Below, piece after piece: positions 58,061 through 64,000 of a DNA stretch of 64,000 bases; the stretch's first letter is position 1, and every line of letters begins with the position of its first letter. The notes under the pieces are model-generated. The model searched no databases, had not been told where the DNA came from, and worked only from the letters and a program-made list of their open reading frames with translations. The DNA comes from Strongylocentrotus purpuratus (taxonomy: Eukaryota > Echinodermata > Echinoidea > Camarodonta > Strongylocentrotidae): assembly GCF_000002235.5 (NCBI RefSeq), contig NW_022145613.1, positions 7,081,929 through 7,145,928 on the forward strand, given 5' to 3'. Made by a program: the position numbers and the translations under genes.

Positions 58061-60368
58061 GAGAGAGGGGAAGCGCTTTGAGCATGTTTATGTAAAGGCA
58101 CTAGATAAATATCAACATGTATGTATGTATGTAAGGAGAGGAGGGAGGGGCGGGGGAGGATGGAGAGGAGCTGCGTTAATCAGAGGGAGAGTTTTAGTGA
58201 TATAGGAAACAAAGGAAAAAAGATTTTCAGGCAAAAGTTTGAAAACTGAAAAATGTAACTAATTGAAGATAAAGGTTTTACACTCAGAAAATGAAACCTG
58301 AAATGAGCAAGAAATTGATATACAGTACATGTACATGTATGTACTGCAGCTGAAGTTAATGAAAATTGTCATCAATAAACAACATGTTTGAGCAATTTCA
58401 ATGCATCCTGCATGCTTCTAGTCTCCAAGGAACAGCACTCTAAAAATGCCAATCTACGATCAGCCATAATGACAGAGAAATGATGGGTAGGTATTGAGGG
58501 GTTTCTGTCAGATGAAACATGACATTTGAAAAGTGGCCCGCAGAGGAGCAGAAACAGTCCATTAATCTTAGGCATTATCACTCAGTCCCATAGATTGATA
58601 TTTGTGTGATGTCTCAGTACATAGTGCATTTTTTTCCCTCAAGCCTTCAGCCATGCCCTGAGCTGAGCTGAAAATAAGTATCGGTATGTATACTGCGTTT
58701 GAAAGATCACTTAGTTGATCCTTGTTCACTTTATGTAGTATACTGCCTCAAAAGACTGCTGCTGTGCAATTAGATTTTATGTGTAAATGAATGACACATT
58801 GGAATAAAGAAAATATAACTGCCTGCATCAAAAGCCCCTACTCATATTCATGTACTTGCGTGTTATAAAATTCAGAAATGTGAATCATACTACACTATAT
58901 TTCATTGGATTCTTCAGTGCAGTTTCTTTTGAGCCAGTTTACTATTATTATTATTATCATTATTATTAGGCATTTAGCTACGCTATTCATAGTAAACTAT
59001 ATATCACAGCGCTTACAATAATATGCAAATATAACAATATAGCAACCAATCATAACATAACATTTAACAAACAAAATAATAGCGAATCAAGTAGGAAATA
59101 GGTATGTTTTAAGGAGTTTTTTAAAATCATCCACTGATGGAGCAGCTTTTATACTTGATGGAAGTTTATTCCACTCCTTAGCTGCTGCAACAGTGAATGT
59201 GCGATCTCCTGCCTTAATTACTACGAGCCACATGAAAAGTCGATCGAAATGGGTCTGCATAACTGTGTCGTGTGAACAAGGTCGGAGTAGGGTGAGAAGA
59301 TCCCCTTTAGCCAACACCTCAAAGGTACTGCCCTCTGGGCTCTTGAAGAATTCATATCGTGTTTGAATATCACACTTTACTTTTTTGACAGAATGTCAAT
59401 GTTGATGATTCAAGCTGCAAGGATGAATATGTTTTTTTCCAGGATTGATCGATGAAGTGGATGTCGTTAAAAGGCTGGCAGAAAGAAGTGGGGACAAAAA
59501 AAGGTAGGGAAAAATATGTTATTGCAATCTTTGGAGATTGTATGAATTTGGCTTACTTCTGTCAATATTACCTGAAAGTGGTGACATCGTCATGACAACT
59601 ATCAAAATGAACTCAAAGAATGCACCAGGCAATATTGCCTAGATTAATCTAATCATGCAAATTACATACTTTGTTTCGGCTTCAGTAGGTATTTGATATT
59701 TTGGCCTTTTATCGTTGTGAAGTGAGCCCAGCTTTGTAGGAAAATTAATCTATTGCTCTTTTTACACTCTGCCATTGTTGATGGATTAAAATATTGCTCA
59801 GATATGCATGCTACTGTTGTTGGATAAGAACGGCATTGTACAGAAATAAACTAATTTGGAGACTTTAAAGGGATATTAGGGGCTTTAGGTTAAAATGTTT
59901 TTGTAAGGAACTTAATATGCAATTTAAACTACAAAACAGTTTTGGTTAACCAGATTATGTATAATGTTGTCAATATATGCATTGTATTTAAAACTAAAAC
60001 AGATATACAGTGTATTTATTGAAGGCAAGCATATACAGACACAAGTGAAAATAGGATTGGATGGAAAAGACTTTCAAAAAGTATTTCACGTTTTACAATT
60101 GGGCTTATTTTCAAAAAAGAAGTCTGGTAATGTTTTCATGTAGATAGTTGAAAATAGCAATCTTTTAACTTTTTGAAACTTGAAATTCCCAAAGATCTGT
60201 TAATAATATTCATCAAGATTTCATAAGATCAATCAGTGAAAATGGAGGAAATCTTAAAAACAAATATAAGCATCAACAGAAATCCACCATTTAAAAAAAA
60301 AAAGTTTTGTTTTATTTGTTTGGTTTAGAAAGAGTGACCAGCAGCTCAGGCTGAGACGGTCCCTCTAA
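50385..60368 (+). CDS. Candidate small three-exon gene, 80 aa, unknown function
   Basis: Exons 50385-50526, 59443-59503 and 60329-60368, GT-AG and in phase (1, then 2). The predicted protein starts MDEQARAPYRTADAYGC, has an amphipathic stretch YLALYTELSMQEELTETAES, then exon 2 LIDEVDVVKRLAERSGDKKR, and ends with a basic tail QLRLRRSL before TAA. It is mostly helical in character, with no signal peptide or membrane segment and no family I recognise. The ATG lies about 1.2 kb from the SNRNP25 ATG in divergent orientation, so the two may share a promoter region. Weak points: short exons, an 8.9-kb first intron without other evidence, and exon 1 also reading through to 50609. Confidence 0.4.
50527..52773. 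other. Putative intron 1 of the small gene: degenerate tandem duplication
   Basis: No coding sequence seen. Sequence around 51500-51650 recurs at about 51840-51990 with an offset near 340 bp (shared TCACATC(T/A)AAGGGCA and TTTGGGGCCCC), a decayed tandem duplication or paired repeat. Confidence 0.45.
52774..53099. mobile_element. Young foldback element with about 125-bp arms and 9-bp target duplication (Mutator-like?)
   Basis: TGATAACTG occurs on both sides (52765-52773, 53100-53108). Both arms begin TAGCCTATAATCTAGGCGGA and stay almost identical for about 125 bp, with one C/T difference and a small indel around the GAGCCGCGAAGCGGCTC motif. The unique centre is about 70 bp. A 9-bp duplication with long arms suits Mutator-like foldback elements. 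No coding capacity. Confidence 0.85.
53228..53419. mobile_element. Small MITE with CAGTGAAACCTG-type ends
   Basis: Begins ACAGTGAAACCTGTATATAAAG and ends with the inverse of GTGAAACCTGCTTTAG. Internal copies of TATAAAGGTG and TATAGGCAG give it a stuttering structure. Target duplication not resolved. Confidence 0.5.
53420..54405. other. Putative intron DNA, nothing recognised
   Basis: Unique-looking AT-rich sequence without coding signal. Confidence 0.4.
54412..54530. repeat. G-rich purine tract (GGGGGA/GGGGA)n with quadruplex potential
   Basis: About 120 bp of nearly pure purine with more than a dozen runs of four or five G, then GGA triplets. It is capable in principle of G-quadruplex or triplex formation. 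Frames over it are artefacts. Confidence 0.85.
54531..56749. other. Putative intron DNA, nothing recognised
   Basis: AT-rich sequence without a recognisable exon, RNA gene or element. Confidence 0.4.
56750..56948 (-). mobile_element. tRNA-derived SINE
   Basis: On the minus strand it has GATGGCTCAGTGGTAGAGC (A-box) followed by GGTTCAAAACC (B-box), then a non-tRNA body ending near GCTTACTTACAAGTG. The spacing is tRNA-like but the 3' arm does not close an acceptor stem, so it is a SINE head, not a tRNA gene. Confidence 0.7.
57335..57830. repeat. Degenerate tandem repeat, three units of about 160-190 bp
   Basis: The block TTCTGGT..(C)ACGATGGT(T/C)CAAAAT.AGGCTTTAGG begins near 57339, 57528 and 57687, each followed by TTTCCAATCGATGCAGA-like and TTACC(C)AGGAGC-like sequence. 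Confidence 0.7.
58029..58072. repeat. GA microsatellite
   Basis: (GA)n about 40 bp, interrupted by GT. Confidence 0.9.
58942..59335 (-). mobile_element. LINE 3' fragment with reverse-transcriptase C-terminal tail
   Basis: The minus-strand frame 59317-59087 ends GDRTFTVAAAKEWNKLPSSI...FKKLLKTYLFPT, the typical C-terminal tail of CR1/L2/Jockey-class LINE proteins (AA..WN.LP..I......F...L...LF). It is followed by a short 3' UTR and an (AAT)n tail (ATT repeats at 58942-58970 on the plus strand). Severely 5' truncated. Confidence 0.8.
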
Positions 60369-60960
60369 AAGATAATAACATTATTTACAAAGTCATCTCG
60401 CATTGTATAACTGAAATTCAATATCAATATTACACCATGGCTCTTTAAGTCTTAAGCGATATGATATTTTGAAGTTATGCTCAAAGGGATTATATCTGAA
60501 TTTTGAAAAGGAGATTTGGAGAAGCAGGAAAAGACCATAGGTTTCAGGAGCTTACTGAGATGATTTCCTAAGAGGGCATTGTGTTTTGAGTATTGCTGAT
60601 TGCTGACATTAGCTGTTTATATTTTCTTTGACAATAATTTTCCTGATACACCTGACGATGAATAAGATTAAATTGTGAAGCCTTTTACACGTTAATATCT
60701 GATAAAGGCACACACACAAGCTGACATGCACGCAAATACCCTCGCACATTCAAAATGAATTTCCTGAAAAGCTCTACATAGATTTGTTTTTAATACTATT
60801 TACTTGCCTATACCCCCTTCTCTTGATACTTTATAAGCCAAAATTGACATCGTAAACTGCAAACTAGTTTTTCTTTTAAAGAAGAACAAGAATTAAATTA
60901 TTTTATTTTGCTGTAAAGTATATTTTTCATTTTCTGATCAGAGAAAGAGACAGATTCAGC
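60369..60960. other. Intergenic or 3' UTR DNA, nothing recognised
   Basis: No coding signal seen. Minor CA-rich stretch at about 60708-60745. Confidence 0.4.
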
Positions 60961-60963
60961 AAA

Positions 60964-60965
<2 letters not shown>

Positions 60966-61000
<35 letters not shown>

Positions 61001-61140
61001 AGAGGGAGGTAAAGAGATTAACAGAAAAGAGGGAGGGGCTGAGATTGAGGGAGCAGTAAAAGAAGGGGTGGAGGAAAGTTGGAGTCTTAAGAGGAGCAGA
61101 CCAACGGGGGTACAGTGTACATCACATAGAGAGTGTGAGA

Positions 61141-61188
<48 letters not shown>

Positions 61189-61192
61189 GAAA
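60966..61192. repeat. GA microsatellites
   Basis: (GA)n at about 60966-60998 and 61141-61186 within a purine-rich stretch. Confidence 0.9.
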
Positions 61193-61489
61193 GGGGGTAT
61201 AGAAAGAAGAGAGATTCATGTATGGTAGTCCAGATTCTGTCTGTTTTTATATATTTTTTTCTTCTCCAATCGTCTTTGTCCTCCCTTACACACGCTCGTG
61301 CCTCCACACAGCACGGTGTTTCCACTGATTGCGTGACCCCCCAAAAATACACCCGCTGCAAGGTGAGAATAGAAGGCAAGGTCTGTCTCCGGTTTAGCAT
61401 TGAGGATGTGCTATTTTCTCAGCCGATTGGGTGCGCAACACGGAAACAGTCCAGGCAGTTGGCTAAAGAGATGGCAGTGGCTGAAAGAG

Positions 61490-62075
61490 AGGAAGGGAGG
61501 GAGAGGGCGGGGAGAAGCTGGGATGAAGGGACAGAAGTGGGTTGATGGGAAAGAGGCTGAGAGGAAGAAGGGTTAAGAAAGGTCAGAGAGAGAGATAGAT
61601 AGAAGGAGGGGGGGGGGGTATAGAAAAGAAGAGAGATCTATGGTAGAGAGTGAAAGTGAGAGAGAGGGCGGGAGAAGCTGGGATGAAGAGGGACAGTAGT
61701 GGGTTGATAGAAGAAAGGCTGAGAGAAGAAGGGTTAAGAAGATCACAGAGAGACAGAGAGAAAGAGGGGTTGTTATAGAAAGAAGAGAGATGGCAGAGGG
61801 TGCAAGAGAGGGAAGGACGGGGAGGCTAAAAGAGAGGGGGAGGAGAAGCTGGGATGAAGAGGGACAGAAGTGGGTTGATAGGAGAGAGGCTGAGAGGGAG
61901 AAGGATTAAGAAGGTCAGAGAATGATGGATTCGGGGGGGGGGGGGTATAGAAAGCCAAGATGACAGAGGGTGAAAGAGAGGGAAGGGGGAGGGGCAGGAG
62001 AAGCTGGGATGAAGAGGGACAGAACAGGGTTGAGAGGAGAGAAGCTGAGAGAGAGTAATGAGGATTAGGTAATCT
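61490..62075. repeat. Purine-rich minisatellite, about 160-bp period, four units
   Basis: The block GGAGAAGCTGGGATGAAG..GGGACAG..(G)TGGGTTGAT recurs at about 61512, 61670, 61842 and 61998 (spacing 156-172 bp), each followed by AGAGGCTGAGAG.GAAG..TTAAGAA. Interspersed GA and poly-G runs vary in length. Confidence 0.85.
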
Positions 62076-63602
62076 ACATCAAACTTTCATAAGCTCATTA
62101 CCGTATCCAGCAAATCATCTACCCTGCCCCAGGCTTGTATAATCATCCCAGCCTGTCCATGGATCATTACCCTGATCAAAGACTCCAGAAAGGTGTGACA
62201 ATTTCACAGCCAATAAATGAAAAAATTATACATTCTGTTACGTTTGTCATCCTTGTATATTGTTCCTCCTTTTGGCCATATTTAAGAGATTCCAAATGTC
62301 TACATGTACAGCTGACCAGCTTAAGATTTCATTTTGTAATGCATTTTCAAGTGTATTAGTAATTCTGAAAATTATTTTAGTACACTGACTCTACATAAAT
62401 TGTGTCTGTATTTATGAAATATAAATACTTGGAAGATATTGGAAAATCTTCTCAATTTTCTAAAAGACTGTCGAATGAAAATCTGCCTCTTTATGTTTTT
62501 GTTCTATGAGATTGAAAACTATTTTTCTAAGGCAAAATATCTACAAATGTATGTTTATCACATATAAACATTTATACTTTTCTACATGTACTGTAGGTAA
62601 ACTTGTAAAAATGCGCTAGATTAAATTCATTTTGTTTGCATTAACTCCTTTTGACTGTTTTCACAAATTTCTGAACTGTCTACCAGTAGTGCAGCACAAC
62701 CAACCACCTTCTCTCTGTCTCTGTCTCTCTCTCTCTCTCTCTCTTTCTCTCCCGTCTCGTTCGACTACGGGACTGGATTCATTTAGCTCTGGGGTGTAAG
62801 ACGTCATTATTAACCAATTGCCTGATATTGCCTACATTTCCTCCTTCCTCGATTGAAAATAAATTTGATTAGTGCTTAATAGCTTGAGGATGCCTAAACT
62901 TGGAAGATAATAGAGAGGGCCTCCAGTGTGTTTCCCTCAGGGAAGTCTGATTATACTGGCAAGAAATGTGCCCCATTTGAGGTACCGGTATGTACATACA
63001 TTGTGTGTCTAAATTGAAATAAATTTGATATCTTTGTAGTTTGTAGATTTTAGGGCCCTCACATGCATGTACCTTGTTAGTACAATTCATGGCTCTATTA
63101 TTTCGTGATGTAATTATTTTGCAATCATAGGAATGATGCTTTACTGAGTGAAGTGAATTGAGGTTATACAATATATATTTCACATAAAAAGAGGATATCT
63201 TTCTATTTTTGTGATTCCAGAAATGTATGTACAACTTTTACAAATCGTATGCCAATAACAAGGGAATATAATGGCTTAGTGCCTTTCCTTGATAAATAAT
63301 GGATCTTTTGTCTGATGAAATTGGAGCGTTCAACGTGTTCCCTTGGTGGATTTATCTTTTTCCTCTATTTTGGTTGAGTATTTTGAGTTAGACAAACATC
63401 AGGACCAAAGAGAGAGTAAGGAGAAAAGAGGCTTTATCTGGGAGTGGAACAGACAGAAGAATGCAATATTGGCTGTTTAAAATGAAAACAAACTCTGTAC
63501 CATGTTAACCTGTAATTAAACTGATTTTACAAGTTTATGATGAAATATGACTACTTTTCCTTTAGGGTACTTCTTTTGAATCCTTTTGAATTATTACATG
63601 AG
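62076..63602. other. Intergenic DNA with a short CT microsatellite
   Basis: (CT)n at about 62716-62748. Otherwise nothing recognised. Confidence 0.45.
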
Positions 63603-63905
63603 TAGAGGTGTTGTGGTCAAGTGGATATTTCACTGGAATGTGGATCATAAGGTCCGCGGTTCGAGTCTCGTCGCGGCACTAACGTCCTTTGGCAAGATAT
63701 TGATTTACATTTGCCACACTAGACCCAGGTGAGGTACCGGTAAATGGGTGCCTGGTAGGATTATTTCTTGAAATGCACTGTACGCTGATTACGGCTGCCT
63801 GAGCTAAAGCTTGGGTAATAAATTCCAAAGCTCTTTGGAAGCGCATAGAGACGTGTGCTATACAAGAACCAAATATTATTACGGATATTATTATTTATTT
63901 TTTTG
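63603..63905 (+). mobile_element. tRNA-derived SINE with ATT-repeat tail
   Basis: The A-box-like TGTTGTGGTCAAGTGG and B-box GGTTCGAGTCTCG form a tRNA-like head (about 63608-63685). The body has TTTGGCAAGATATTG and CCAGGTGAGGTACCGGTAAA, then the shared 3' block AAGCGCATAGAGACGTGTGC and an ATT/TTA tail. It is the most complete SINE in the window. Confidence 0.8.
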
Positions 63906-64000
63906 TATATACAGAAATATGAACAGAATTAAAGGTTTGATGGTAATTGGTATATGACCATACTGTAAATGTTTTCTTTGCTCTCTTGCTACCTTAAAGT

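Noticed and set aside
63603-63690. tRNA-like sequence (also at 34640-34730 and 56890-56948)
   Set aside because: A/B boxes are present, but acceptor stems do not close and SINE bodies follow, so these are SINE heads and not tRNA genes.

Overview
The window is animal nuclear DNA, almost certainly from a euechinoid sea urchin. The main evidence is a complete two-exon SpTransformer (Sp185/333) immune-effector gene, a family known only from echinoids. A long HYR (hyalin-repeat) receptor gene, abundant GA/CT, CA and AT microsatellites, tRNA-derived SINEs and many short inverted-repeat transposons fit the same source. The species cannot be fixed from the sequence alone.

Layout. 1-5.6 kb: a minus-strand relic of a multicopy invertebrate protein family of unknown function, split by a 5'-truncated plus-strand LINE. 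5.6-8.4 kb: intergenic repeats, with nested hAT-like elements and CT/AT microsatellites. 9.1-11.0 kb, minus strand: the SpTransformer gene (exon 1 leader, 412-bp intron, exon 2), predicted 489 aa, bracketed by GA/CT arrays, with a tandemly duplicated 336-bp 3' flank. 11.5-16.2 kb: intergenic DNA with small DNA transposons. 16.2-43.4 kb, plus strand: a 25-exon gene whose splice phases all agree. It predicts a 1485-aa type I membrane protein with signal peptide, 11 HYR modules, two SEA domains, one EGF, one transmembrane helix and a Pro/Arg-rich tail with two PPxY motifs. 46.4-49.1 kb, minus strand: SNRNP25, the U11/U12 minor-spliceosome 25 kDa protein, four coding exons, 167 aa, tail to tail with the receptor gene. 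50.4-60.4 kb, plus strand: a possible three-exon gene for an 80-aa protein of unknown function, head to head with SNRNP25. 60.4-64 kb: purine-rich minisatellites and a SINE.

How the genes relate. SpTransformer (secreted, anti-pathogen) and the HYR/SEA/EGF receptor lie head to head about 5.2 kb apart. Both are extracellular or cell-surface products, but nothing in the sequence proves a shared function. SNRNP25 is a housekeeping gene.

Most notable: the receptor, whose second SEA domain carries a canonical-looking G-SIIV self-cleavage site; an 83-residue duplication in the His-rich region of the SpTransformer protein; a 46-bp minisatellite whose last unit forms the splice acceptor of the transmembrane exon; a 1.7-kb nest of TTAA-flanked GC-rich palindromes in an intron; and a nearly perfect, apparently young foldback element.
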